A DNA stretch of 64,000 nt from Bacillus sp. 1780r2a1 (GTDB taxonomy: Bacteria > Bacillota > Bacilli > Bacillales > Bacillaceae_H): the NCBI GenBank assembly GCA_024134725.1, contig CP099863.1, forward strand, positions 863,501 through 927,500. The letters run 5' to 3'. Shown in pieces: positions 44,329-52,670 of this stretch (within the stretch, counting starts at the first letter, position 1; each line of letters starts with the position of its first letter). The notes beneath the pieces are model-generated. The model had not been told where the DNA came from. It searched no databases and saw nothing but the letters and a program-made list of their open reading frames with translations. Made by a program: the position numbers and the translations under genes.

Positions 44329-46581
44329 ATGAATATGCTGAAGGGAGAATGGAAATCAATTATTTCAAAGCCGATGAATATTTTAATTATTGTTGGCTTA
44401 TTATTTGTTCCGTTCTTATATAATGTGATTTTTTTATCAGCTTATTGGGATCCATATGGAAAAACAGATCAAATTCCTGTAGCGGTTGTCAATGAAGACA
44501 AAGGCGCTACTTTAGATGGGAAAGAACTTCACGTCGGTGATGATTTTGTTGAAAATTTAAAGGATAACGATACGTTTGACTGGCGTTTTACGAATAAAGA
44601 AGAAGCGCTAGAAGGCTTAAAGGATGAAAAATATTACCTCGTCCTAGAACTGCCAAGGAATTTCTCTGAAAACGCAACAACTTTAATGGATGAAGATCCA
44701 AAGAAAATGAAGTTTGTCTATCATACGAACGCTGGTAAAAACTACTCCGGCGCGCAGATTGGTTCAAATGCAGTAACAAAAATAAATGAACAAATTAAAG
44801 AAGAAGTAACAAAGCAGTATGCAGAAACTGTGTTTGATAGTTTTAAAGAGGTAGCAGATGGCCTTCAAGAAGCAAGCGATGGTGCTGGCAAAATTGAAGA
44901 TGGTTCTAAAACGCTTCGTGATAATCTAAAAAAGTTAGCTGATAGCACTGTTACTTTTGAAGAAGGCGTAACAAAATTAGCAAGTGGTATTAGCGATGCC
45001 AATAAAGGTGCTAAAACTATTAATGAAAATCAAGTTAAGCTAGCAAGTGGATTAGGTGAGCTAACAGATGCTGGTGGGAAATTAGAAACGGCTTCTGGAG
45101 AGCTAAAAGGTGGAGCAGTAGCCATCGATGACGGCTTAAATCAGTTAGAAGGAAAACTTCCTGCTTTTGTAGGTGGTTTAAATCAGCTAGAGCAAAAACT
45201 TCCTGAATTCGTAAGTGGCTTAAACGAAGCAAATACAAAAGTAAATGAAGTTGCTAAGAAAATTGAGCAAAAGAAGCAAGAAATTAACGCAGTGAAAGAA
45301 AAAATTGATTCAGCTCAAGAAGCGTTTGATACTAGACAACAGCAAATTGTAAATTCTATTAACGAAAATGAAAATATTCCAGATGAAGAAAAGCAAAAGC
45401 TTATTGATGAAATTACAAAACTTTCTTCTGAACAATTTATGGAGCAGCAGCAGGCTCAAGTGAATGAATTAAAAGCGCAGGTTGATCAAGTTCAAGTGCT
45501 AGCAGATGGCCTGAAAGAGTTATCAGCAGCCGGTGGACAAATTCAGGGCGCAGTGACTGATCTATCAGACGCTAGTAAACAAATTCAAAGTGGAGTCACA
45601 GAACTATCAAATGGTGCGACTAAGCTAGCAAGTGGTCAAGAAGAATTTAATAAAAATTTTACAACATTTAATAACAAGTTAGGGGAAGCAAGCGAAGGTG
45701 CAAACAAGCTTGCTGAAGGAACAAAAGACTTGGTGAGCGGCTTAGGTGAATTAGACAAAGGTGGTTCTCAGCTTGTTAGCGGTACAAAAGAGTTAGAAGA
45801 AGGCTCTGGTAAGCTTTATGATGGATCTTCTGAATTAGCAGAAGGTACAAGTGAGCTTCATTCCTCTCTACAAGAAGGGGCAAATGATGCCAAAGAAGTG
45901 AATCCAAATGATAAAACGTACAGCATGTTTGCTAGTCCAACTGACTTACAAGATGACAAACAGAACAATGTTGATAAGTATGGAGTGGGCTTAACACCGT
46001 ATATCTTATGTATTGGATTATTTGCAGGAGCGTTGATGTTCTCTTCTGTTTATTCATTAAAAGACCCAGCCATTACGCCGACGTCTGGTTTGGCATGGTT
46101 CTTAAGTAAGTTTAGCGTAATTGCCTTTATGGCTGTTTTTCAATCAATTCTCGTAGCAACAGTACTGCTGTGGGGACTTGATTTACACGTAACGAGCGTG
46201 TGGAGATTTTATGTGTTTACAATAATTACAGGCTTAACATTCTTCACCCTCGTGTTATTTTTAACAACAGCTTTAGGTAAGATAGGGCAGTTCTTAACGT
46301 TTATCATGCTTCTCCTTCAAATTGGAGGAAGCTCAGGAACGTTCCCGAAAGCGTTGGTACCTGAATTTTTCCAAGTAATTAATCCATTCTTGCCAATGAC
46401 GTATGCCATTCGAGGATTCCGTGAAATCATTTCGGTTGGTGATGATTATGGATTTGCTTGGAGCCAAGCAGGCGTGTTAGGAATATTTGCGCTTGTATTT
46501 ATTATCTTAACCATTATTGTCTTCAGCTTGAATGTGCGAAAGTTTCGCAAAGTAAACGAAGACGAAGAAGCAACAGCTTAA
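44329..46581 (+). CDS. YhgE/Pip family membrane protein
   Basis: A 750-residue protein. One helix near the N-terminus (residues 15-37, MNILIIVGLLFVPFLYNVIF), a long extracytoplasmic part rich in heptad-like repeats (LASGxxEL, LSDASKQIQ, VSGLGELDKGGSQLVSGTKE) and a C-terminal set of five to six helices (from about 560) with the ABC-2-type fold. This is the YhgE/Pip layout; members are phage-infection proteins (Pip of Lactococcus) or type VII-associated factors such as EsaA and B. subtilis YueB. Function here unknown. The ATG at 44329 follows TTGGGGGA; the frame from 44275 lacks a ribosome site. Confidence 0.88.
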   Translation: MNMLKGEWKSIISKPMNILIIVGLLFVPFLYNVIFLSAYWDPYGKTDQIPVAVVNEDKGATLDGKELHVGDDFVENLKDNDTFDWRFTNKEEALEGLKDEKYYLVLELPRNFSENATTLMDEDPKKMKFVYHTNAGKNYSGAQIGSNAVTKINEQIKEEVTKQYAETVFDSFKEVADGLQEASDGAGKIEDGSKTLRDNLKKLADSTVTFEEGVTKLASGISDANKGAKTINENQVKLASGLGELTDAGGKLETASGELKGGAVAIDDGLNQLEGKLPAFVGGLNQLEQKLPEFVSGLNEANTKVNEVAKKIEQKKQEINAVKEKIDSAQEAFDTRQQQIVNSINENENIPDEEKQKLIDEITKLSSEQFMEQQQAQVNELKAQVDQVQVLADGLKELSAAGGQIQGAVTDLSDASKQIQSGVTELSNGATKLASGQEEFNKNFTTFNNKLGEASEGANKLAEGTKDLVSGLGELDKGGSQLVSGTKELEEGSGKLYDGSSELAEGTSELHSSLQEGANDAKEVNPNDKTYSMFASPTDLQDDKQNNVDKYGVGLTPYILCIGLFAGALMFSSVYSLKDPAITPTSGLAWFLSKFSVIAFMAVFQSILVATVLLWGLDLHVTSVWRFYVFTIITGLTFFTLVLFLTTALGKIGQFLTFIMLLLQIGGSSGTFPKALVPEFFQVINPFLPMTYAIRGFREIISVGDDYGFAWSQAGVLGIFALVFIILTIIVFSLNVRKFRKVNEDEEATA

Positions 46582-46584
46582 TAG

Positions 46585-46620
46585 AAAAAAAGCTTAGCCC
46601 TCACCAGGCTAAGCTTTTTT
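46585..46620. terminator. Bidirectional terminator
   Basis: AAAAAAGCTTAGCC pairs perfectly with GGCTAAGCTTTTTT around a seven-base loop between convergent genes. Confidence 0.92.
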
Positions 46621-46966
46621 AGCATTCCTTAAACAAATTAATAGCATCTGGGCTTTGTGCTATGCGTTCGCTTCCCCAAGCACACATTAGGTTTAACACT
46701 TCTCTTAGCGTTTCCCCTTCAGTTGTTAACGAGTATACGACCTTTGGTGGTATTTCGTCATATAAAGTACGTTTAATAATGCCGTCATGTTCTAACTCTC
46801 TCAGCTGCTGAGAGAGCATTTTTTTTGTGATGTTTGGAATGACGCGCTGTAGCTCGCTGAATCGAAGAGCTTGCTCTTTCAAATGACAAAGGATTACAAC
46901 CTTCCATTTCCCTCCAATCACTTCGAGAGTAGCTTCTACAGGAATATTATATTTAGTAGCCTTCAA
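46619..46966 (-). CDS. HxlR-family winged-helix regulator (second copy)
   Basis: A 115-residue protein very like that at 3900-4247: [52 protein letters not shown]. It lacks the N-terminal Cys of YodB/CatR redox sensors; other cysteines are at CHL, CAWG and the very C-terminus. It is divergent from a glyoxalase-fold gene and a quinone oxidoreductase gene, which suggests control of a detoxification operon. The operator is probably the GGTTAC repeat at 47038-47062. Confidence 0.93.
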   Translation of the reverse strand: MKATKYNIPVEATLEVIGGKWKVVILCHLKEQALRFSELQRVIPNITKKMLSQQLRELEHDGIIKRTLYDEIPPKVVYSLTTEGETLREVLNLMCAWGSERIAQSPDAINLFKEC

Positions 46967-47037
46967 CGTTATCTCTCCTTATGCAATGTAATAGAAGGAT
47001 GTCAATTGGATAATCTATTAATTGAATTCGTTAAGGA

Positions 47038-47062
47038 GGTTACTTCTTGGTAACCTGGTTAC
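47038..47062. promoter_or_regulatory. Three-half-site operator of the HxlR/glyoxalase divergent pair
   Basis: GGTTAC (47038-47043), GTAACC (47050-47055) and GGTTAC (47057-47062) alternate in orientation, giving two perfect overlapping inverted repeats with spacers of six and one bases. It lies 72 bases from the HxlR start and 78 bases before the VOC gene start. Direct observation; binding by the HxlR protein is inference. Confidence 0.65.
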
Positions 47063-47139
47063 ACGAAAGTGCCGTCTATTCATGGATGTACGATTCCATT
47101 ATACTGAAACCAATCTTAAATATGAAGGAGGAAACAATA

Positions 47140-47637
47140 ATGAATCAACCATATCCACGTTCGTTTTCACATATCGGGCTTTCTGTTCCTAATGTGGACG
47201 AAGCCGTTAAATTTTATAAGGAAGTACTAGGGTGGTACGTCATTATGGAGCCATCTGAAATTATAGAAGATGACAGTGCAATTGGACAAATGTGTACAGA
47301 TGTTTTTGGCTCTGGCTGGGGGAAGTTTCGTATTGCGCATTTAGCAACAGGAGATAAAATTGGTGTAGAAATCTTTGAGTTTCCTCAAAATGAAACGCCT
47401 GAAAATAACTTTGAATTTTGGAAAACAGGCATTTTCCATTTCTGCGTTCAAGACCCTGACATTGAAGGACTTACAGAAAAAATTGTTGCTCATGGTGGAA
47501 AGCAACGTATGCCAATTCGTGAGTATTATCCAAATGAGAAGCCTTACAAAATGGTGTACTGTGAAGATCCATTCGGCAATTTAATTGAAATCTATACGCA
47601 TAGTTACGAACTGACATATTCAGAAGGAGCATACTAG
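47140..47637 (+). CDS. VOC-superfamily protein (glyoxalase/dioxygenase fold)
   Basis: A 165-residue protein of two betaalphabetabetabeta modules: FSHIGLSVPNVDEAVKFYKE with its metal-ligand His, and GIFHFCVQDPDIEGLTEK with the second His, then CEDPFGNLIEIYTH with the Glu. That is a full His-His-Glu-type metal site for lactoylglutathione-lyase-like or extradiol dioxygenase enzymes. Substrate unknown. ATG at 47140 follows AAGGAGGAAAC; the longer frame from 47047 begins inside the operator and is rejected. The next gene starts one base after its stop. Confidence 0.9.
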   Translation: MNQPYPRSFSHIGLSVPNVDEAVKFYKEVLGWYVIMEPSEIIEDDSAIGQMCTDVFGSGWGKFRIAHLATGDKIGVEIFEFPQNETPENNFEFWKTGIFHFCVQDPDIEGLTEKIVAHGGKQRMPIREYYPNEKPYKMVYCEDPFGNLIEIYTHSYELTYSEGAY

Positions 47638-47638
47638 G

Positions 47639-48616
47639 ATGAAAGCTTTACTTTTAGAAGAAAAGGGACAATGGGAACACATGAAGGTGAGAGATAGTGA
47701 AAAGCCTGTGCCTGATGCTGGAGAAGTAGTCGTACGCGTACGAGCTGCTGCTCTTAATCCCGTTGATTATAAAACGGCAACGGGTGGAAACCCAAGCTGG
47801 TCATATCCCCATATCTTAGGATTAGACGTAGCGGGTATTGTTGAAGAAGTAGGTGCACATGTGACCGATATTCAAGTCGGGGATCGTGTTGTCTATCATG
47901 GTGACTTAACGAAAAAAGGTGGTTTTGCTGAATATGCTGTGACAACGGCTCATACGGTATCTGTTATCCCACAAGGCGTATCGTTTGAAGCGGCGGCAGC
48001 GTTACCTTGTGCCGGCTATACCGCATACCAAGCGCTATTCTCTAAGCTTCATATCGAGAAAGGTCAATCTATTTTAATTCATGCGGGAGCTGGTGGAGTA
48101 GGCGGTTTTGCGATTCAACTTGCCAAGCAAGCGGGGTTGACCGTCATTACGACAGCATCTAAAAAAAATCATGCGTACGTAAAATCACTAGGTGCTGATT
48201 ATGCCATTGATTATAAAGAGGGGAATTTTGTGGAAGAAACGCTTGCCATTACAAACGGGTTAGGTGTTCATGCTGTGCTGGAAACGGTTGGAAGAGAAAA
48301 TGCAAATAAATCACTAGAAGCACTTGCATTTAACGGGCAAATCGCTTTTATTGCAGGGCCACCTGACGTGAATAGCGCCATTTCATTTGCACATCCACTT
48401 TCTTTTCATCAAGTTGCATTAGGCAGTGCTCACCAATCAACTAATCGTCAAGAGCAAACAGCTCTAAAGGAAATAGGAGATGTCATGCTGCAACTTGTGA
48501 AAGAAGGGAAGCTAGATCCGCTTGTTGAGAAAACCATCTCTTTAGATGAGATTCCACAAGCATTAACACAGTTAGCTAGTCGTACCGTGACAGGAAAAAT
48601 CATTGCAGTTCTATAA
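47639..48616 (+). CDS. Zinc-free quinone oxidoreductase-type alcohol dehydrogenase (YogA-like)
   Basis: A 325-residue medium-chain dehydrogenase. GroES-like N-domain with AALNPVDYKTATG and LGLDVAGIVEEVG; Rossmann part with ILIHAGAGGVGGFAIQLAKQAG. Zinc-binding cysteines are absent, which fits the quinone/zeta-crystallin branch that uses NADPH. Similar to B. subtilis YogA. It lies one base after the VOC gene in the same operon, under the divergent HxlR regulator, so a joint role in removing reactive carbonyls or quinones is likely (inference). Confidence 0.9.
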   Translation: MKALLLEEKGQWEHMKVRDSEKPVPDAGEVVVRVRAAALNPVDYKTATGGNPSWSYPHILGLDVAGIVEEVGAHVTDIQVGDRVVYHGDLTKKGGFAEYAVTTAHTVSVIPQGVSFEAAAALPCAGYTAYQALFSKLHIEKGQSILIHAGAGGVGGFAIQLAKQAGLTVITTASKKNHAYVKSLGADYAIDYKEGNFVEETLAITNGLGVHAVLETVGRENANKSLEALAFNGQIAFIAGPPDVNSAISFAHPLSFHQVALGSAHQSTNRQEQTALKEIGDVMLQLVKEGKLDPLVEKTISLDEIPQALTQLASRTVTGKIIAVL

Positions 48617-48620
48617 GCAT

Positions 48621-48659
48621 AAAGAAATAGCTCCCCTTGTGTAGGGAGCTATTTCTTTG
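48621..48659. terminator. Bidirectional terminator
   Basis: AAAGAAATAGCTCCC pairs perfectly with GGGAGCTATTTCTTT around an eight-base loop between convergent genes. Confidence 0.92.
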
Positions 48660-48663
48660 TTTA

Positions 48664-50214
48664 TTAATGCTTTACAGGACCTTGAATGCCCATGCCTGTG
48701 TTTGCTTTAACTAATACTTCATCAAACTTCTTCGCATCTGCTTTTTCACTTGAGACAAGCGTACCGATAATAGCAGCTAAGAATCCAAGTGGAATTGAAA
48801 TGATCCCTGGGTTAGTGAGCGTAATAAGCGGTTCCCCAACAAAGATGGCTGCTCCTGCCTCAGGTGACCAAACGTTAGGACTAATTGCTACAAGAATAAG
48901 GGAGCTTAGTAAGCCTACAAGCATCCCTGTTACTGCACCTGTAGTATTAAATCGTTTCCAAAAAATCGTAAACAAAATGATTGGTAAGTTTGCACTAGCT
49001 GCTACTGCAAAAGCAAGTGCTACTAAAAAGGCTACGTTCATATTTTGAGCAAATAATGCAAGAATAATGGAGATAATTGATACACCGATTGATGCCCAGC
49101 GTGCCGCAACAACCTGTTCTTTTTCCGTTGCCTCACCACGACGAACGATATGGCTATAAAAGTCATGTGCAAAAGCTGAAGCTGCTGATAAAACGAGCCC
49201 CGCAACAACTGCTAAAATCGTTGCAAACGCAACGGCTGATACAAAAGCAAATAAGAAATCTCCGCCTAAAACTTGGGCTAATAGCGGAGCTGCCATGTTA
49301 CCAGCAGAGTTTGCCGCAATAATTTCATCGTATCCAACAAAGGCTGCTGCACCAAATCCTAAGAAGATAGTCATAATGTAAAACGCACCGATAATCCATG
49401 TTGCATAAATAACGGATTTTCTTGCTGTAATTGCGTCTTTTACCGTAAAGAAACGGATAAGAATATGAGGTAATCCTGCAGTACCAAGCACTAAAGCTAA
49501 GTTTAAAGAAATCATATCAAGCGGGTTGGTAAACTTGTTTCCAGGATTTAAAAAGCCTTCGCCAAGAGGTGTTGCTGTCTTCATCTCTGAAAACATTTTT
49601 ACGATGCTAAAATCAAACTTTGCAAACACCATCACGGAAATAATAAATGTCCCGATCATTAATAAAATAGCTTTGGCAATTTGAACCCAGCTTGTTGCTG
49701 TCATGCCACCAAATACCACGTAAATTGTCATTAAGATACCAACGATTAAAACAGAGTAGACGTAGTCAAGTCCTAGTAATAAATGAATAAGTGCGCCTGC
49801 GCCTACAAGCTGTGCAATCATATAAAAGATTGAAATCGTGATAGTATTTAAAGCCGCAACTCCACGAACTTTCTTTTGGTCAAAGCGTGCAGCAATCATG
49901 TCAGCCATCGTATATTTTCCAAGATTACGAAGTGGTTCTGCCACAACATACAACACAACAAGGTAAGCAACTAAAAATCCGATGCTGTAAAAGAAACCAT
50001 CGAATCCAGAAAGCGCTACCATTCCTGCGATACCTAAAAATGATGCGGCAGACATATAATCTCCAGCAATCGCCATTCCATTTTGTAGACCTGTTAAGCT
50101 TCCGTCAGCCGTATAGAAATCACTGGAAGTTTTGGTTCGTTTAGAAGCTAAGTATGTGATTACGAGCGTTAATCCAACAATTACGAGAAATAGTGAAAAT
50201 GCAAGTCCATTCAT
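48664..50214 (-). CDS. Sodium:solute symporter, acetate-permease type (YwcA/ActP-like)
   Basis: A 516-residue transporter with about 13 helices. SSS-family signatures are in GDYMSAASFLGIAGMVALSGFDGF, TISIFYMIAQLVGAGALI and GTAGLPHILIRFFTVKDA. It is a close match in layout to ActP of E. coli and YwcA of B. subtilis, which import acetate and other short monocarboxylates with Na+. The partner DUF485 protein is encoded just upstream (17-base gap), the same pairing as yjcH-actP and ywcB-ywcA. No acs gene is adjacent. Confidence 0.92.
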   Translation of the reverse strand: MNGLAFSLFLVIVGLTLVITYLASKRTKTSSDFYTADGSLTGLQNGMAIAGDYMSAASFLGIAGMVALSGFDGFFYSIGFLVAYLVVLYVVAEPLRNLGKYTMADMIAARFDQKKVRGVAALNTITISIFYMIAQLVGAGALIHLLLGLDYVYSVLIVGILMTIYVVFGGMTATSWVQIAKAILLMIGTFIISVMVFAKFDFSIVKMFSEMKTATPLGEGFLNPGNKFTNPLDMISLNLALVLGTAGLPHILIRFFTVKDAITARKSVIYATWIIGAFYIMTIFLGFGAAAFVGYDEIIAANSAGNMAAPLLAQVLGGDFLFAFVSAVAFATILAVVAGLVLSAASAFAHDFYSHIVRRGEATEKEQVVAARWASIGVSIISIILALFAQNMNVAFLVALAFAVAASANLPIILFTIFWKRFNTTGAVTGMLVGLLSSLILVAISPNVWSPEAGAAIFVGEPLITLTNPGIISIPLGFLAAIIGTLVSSEKADAKKFDEVLVKANTGMGIQGPVKH

Positions 50215-50231
50215 TAACAGATCCTCCTTCT

Positions 50232-50570
50232 TTAGCGAGCTTCAGCTTTAATTACTTCAACTAGTTCGTCAAATTTAGCTGCACGACGGGTATAAAGAAT
50301 ACACAGTGTCCACGTCATAATAAATTGAGCAAAAGCAAATACCCATGCCCATGTCATTGATAAAAAAGCAGGTTGATTTAATACGTTAGAATAAGCTGTT
50401 AAAATAGGTAGTGTAAAATAAAAAGCTAGGAAAAATAGTGATAATGGTAAAATGAAATTTCGTTTTGTTTTTAAGAGCTGTTGGAAAGATGGAGATTGAA
50501 CAATTTTCGTATAGTCTGGTGAGGTAGGTTGTTCTTCGGTTTTTTGTAACGAGCTTCCGTTCATCGCCAA
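50232..50570 (-). CDS. DUF485 small membrane protein (YwcB/YjcH-like)
   Basis: About 112 residues with two helices (SLFFLAFYFTLPILTAYSNV and WAWVFAFAQFIMTWTLCILY) and the DUF485 opening YTKIVQSPSFQQLLKTKRNFILPLSLFF. These proteins are always found next to an acetate-type symporter and are thought to help it. The start is taken as TTG at 50570 (seven bases after AAAGGGGG); an ATG at 50564 is possible. The longer frame up to 50633 has no ribosome site. Confidence 0.85.
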   Translation of the reverse strand: MAMNGSSLQKTEEQPTSPDYTKIVQSPSFQQLLKTKRNFILPLSLFFLAFYFTLPILTAYSNVLNQPAFLSMTWAWVFAFAQFIMTWTLCILYTRRAAKFDELVEVIKAEAR

Positions 50571-50981
50571 TGAAAATACCCCCTTTAAATTAAGTTTGGA
50601 ACATATTGGATAGATGTTCCTGTACACCGTCATTATATTGTTTTCAGAAAAAAAAGTAAATTTAGATTATATGACAAAAACTAAGAAATATCGACATTTC
50701 CTCTAGAGGTAAAAAAGTAAAAGCTAGAGAAGAGATAACTATGAAAGAGAATTGGATATAATTGTAGCATAATATGAACAAGCTCAAAAAAGGCTATTTA
50801 CATCATAAAAAAGTTATTTTACCTAATGATATTTTTTATTGAGATAATAAAAAGATAGGTTTATTTATTAAAGAAACATTTTTTACTAAGAAGGTATTTA
50901 TATGATTCTGTTATACATTGTATAGATAATATAAAAATATGTTATATAACAGAAAATGAGATGATAGAAAAAGGTGACACG
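50571..50981. other. 411-base divergent intergenic region
   Basis: Very AT-rich, between the DUF485 gene and the 103-residue protein gene. Two short perfect palindromes lie near 50912-50924 (TATAC-ATT-GTATA) and 50940-50951 (TGTTATATAACA), close to the plus-strand start and possible regulator sites. No cre was found upstream of the acetate-type operon. No RNA gene is evident. Confidence 0.45.
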
Positions 50982-51293
50982 ATGGCATTTGGATTAAAGC
51001 GTGAAGAGTTATATGCATGGAAGGAAGCTGTGAATCGAGGAGAAATTGCATTTTTAACTCACTATTGGATTGATGAACGATTTCCGGGTGCAACAACGGT
51101 AACAAAAGTAGGTTGCAGCGATATAGCAAAGCTCATTCAGTGGGGAAAGAAATATAATATTCCTTCTAGATATATTGATAATCGTTCAGGCTACCCTCAT
51201 TTTGATTTACTGGGACAACGGCAGCGCGAAATACTAGCAGCAGAAAATAAGTTAGATCAGCTAGAGAGATTTGAAAACAACGGCTCGAAATGA
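50982..51293 (+). CDS. Conserved hypothetical protein (YneQ-like)
   Basis: A 103-residue soluble protein: MAFGLKREELYAWKEAVNRGEIAFLTHYWIDERFPGATTVTKVGC, then LIQWGKKYNIPSRYIDNR and YPHFDLLGQRQREIL. It resembles the small B. subtilis YneQ-type proteins of unknown function (assignment from memory, moderate). ATG 50982 follows AAAAAGGTGA; the frame from 50961 is longer by seven codons. It is monocistronic and shares a terminator with the HAAS-domain gene. Confidence 0.75.
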   Translation: MAFGLKREELYAWKEAVNRGEIAFLTHYWIDERFPGATTVTKVGCSDIAKLIQWGKKYNIPSRYIDNRSGYPHFDLLGQRQREILAAENKLDQLERFENNGSK

Positions 51294-51303
51294 GCCGTTA
51301 TTT
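51279..51303. terminator. Bidirectional terminator
   Basis: AACGGCTC pairs perfectly with GAGCCGTT around a five-base loop. The left arm is inside the end of the 103-residue gene. Confidence 0.8.
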
Positions 51304-52066
51304 AAACTGATTGTTTTTGGGTTTTCTTTATGACGATGAGCATATAAACACTAATTGCGGCGTATGAAATTAGTGAACTTACTACTAACCCAGTAGACTC
51401 TGATATTGAAAGAAAATCTATAATAACTTCAGGTAAATAAAGCAAAATAGGAATTAAAATGCTCACCCATGTTTTGGACCAAACTGATACGGCTACTAAG
51501 AATGTGATTGCTGCTAGTGCACTTACCAAGCCACTCAGTGAGTACAAGCCACCAGAAACAACAAAAAGTTTTATTTCTGCCTTTCTCTCTAGAAATACAA
51601 GCGCAATAAACCCACCAATCGATAAGACACTGTAAGGGATAAACAGAGTGAGCAAAGCTAATCCTGACAATTGTCTAGCTGCCACAACACGAAAGAGACT
51701 TAGCAAAATAAGCACCATAACCATGATGAAAATAGGCATGCCAATAAGCGTGTAGGCAGAATATGCAATATCACCATGAATGGCATCGCCAAGCAAGCTG
51801 TAAGCAAATACGCCTAAAATAATCATTGGCAAGTACTTCAACCATCCCATTAAGTCAGGCTTCATTTCACTTGATAAGCTTTCCATGTATGCTTTTGGGG
51901 ATTGACCGATAATGTGGTGAACACTTTTCCCGTCTTGTTCTGCATCTGATAAATGATGAGATAACTCAAGAATAATATCTTCTGTTTCCCTTTCGTTTTT
52001 TCCGCTTGAAAACAAATAAAGGCGTAAATTTTGTAAAAAATCCGTGCTTTCTTTTGATAACGTCAT
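51302..52066 (-). CDS. HAAS-domain membrane protein
   Basis: A 254-residue protein: a helical N-terminal domain of about 65 residues (LRLYLFSSGKNERETEDIIL, ELSHHLSDAEQDGKSVHHII) typical of HAAS/DUF1129-type modules, and six to seven membrane helices. It follows a PadR gene by 14 bases, the typical two-gene pairing in which the PadR repressor controls a membrane protein of this kind. Function unknown, possibly stress related. ATG at 52066 is preferred to 52072 because AAAGGGG lies seven bases upstream of it. Confidence 0.85.
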   Translation of the reverse strand: MTLSKESTDFLQNLRLYLFSSGKNERETEDIILELSHHLSDAEQDGKSVHHIIGQSPKAYMESLSSEMKPDLMGWLKYLPMIILGVFAYSLLGDAIHGDIAYSAYTLIGMPIFIMVMVLILLSLFRVVAARQLSGLALLTLFIPYSVLSIGGFIALVFLERKAEIKLFVVSGGLYSLSGLVSALAAITFLVAVSVWSKTWVSILIPILLYLPEVIIDFLSISESTGLVVSSLISYAAISVYMLIVIKKTQKQSV

Positions 52067-52080
52067 ATTCATTCCCCTTT

Positions 52081-52404
52081 CTATTTTTTGTTGTTCATTA
52101 ACTGATTAACGCTGTGTGATAACAAATTCCAACGTTCTTGAAAGTCCTTTAGCTCTTGTTGTCCTTTCGGTGTTAACGTATAATACTTTCGTTTTGGACC
52201 ATTAGGCGAAGCTTTCATAATGCTTGTGATAAGCTGTTCTTTTTGCATACGGAGAAGGAGTGGGTAAATGCTGCCTTCACTTACCATATGAAAACCGTGG
52301 GCTTCCAATTTTTCAATCATTTCATATCCATATGTTTCACCTTTTGAAATGACTGCTAATAAACAGCCTTCTAAAATTCCTTTTAACATCTGAGTTGAAG
52401 ACAC
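52081..52404 (-). CDS. PadR-family transcription regulator
   Basis: A 107-residue winged-helix repressor: MLKGILEGCLLAVISKGETYGYEMIEKLEAHGF, then SEGSIYPLLLRMQKEQLITS and KRKYYTLTPKGQQEL. The pattern GSIYPLL...YYTLT is diagnostic of PadR. GTG start at 52404 follows AAGGAGGAAC. It is the first gene of an operon with the HAAS protein and probably represses itself through the inverted repeat upstream (52426-52476). Confidence 0.93.
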   Translation of the reverse strand: MSSTQMLKGILEGCLLAVISKGETYGYEMIEKLEAHGFHMVSEGSIYPLLLRMQKEQLITSIMKASPNGPKRKYYTLTPKGQQELKDFQERWNLLSHSVNQLMNNKK

Positions 52405-52425
52405 AAACCGTTCCTCCTTAACTAC

Positions 52426-52476
52426 CTTGTAATATAAGATAGTGGGTTAAAAAATGTTACTATTTTGCATTACAAG
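52426..52476 (-). promoter_or_regulatory. Inverted-repeat operator upstream of the PadR operon
   Basis: CTTGTAATATAAGATAGT (52426-52443) and ACTATTTTGCATTACAAG (52459-52476) are imperfect inverted repeats matching at 15 of 18 positions with a 15-base gap. The pair lies 22 bases from the PadR start codon and is a likely PadR binding site. Confidence 0.6.
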
Positions 52477-52608
52477 ATACATAATACTAATTTCTGTAAA
52501 AATATTCAAGTGCTTTCTTGTTTAATTAGTAAAAATCGTGGAATACCAATTATAGAAGGGTTTGATATTCTCTTTTATAGGGAATTTTATTGAAGTGAGT
52601 TTCTTTAT

Positions 52609-52637
52609 TTGATAAAAAATTATACCGTAATTATAAT
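52609..52637 (+). promoter_or_regulatory. Sigma-A promoter of the IclR gene
   Basis: TTGATA at 52609-52614, a 17-base spacer, then a perfect -10 TATAAT at 52632-52637; the start codon is 33 bases further on. Confidence 0.75.
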
Positions 52638-52670
52638 AAAATTATTATTCGGCTAAAGGAGGAGCTTAAA

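Noticed and set aside
50571-50660. cre site upstream of the acetate-type symporter operon
   Set aside because: No sequence with the central CG and flanking TGNNA/TNNCA pattern was found on either strand.
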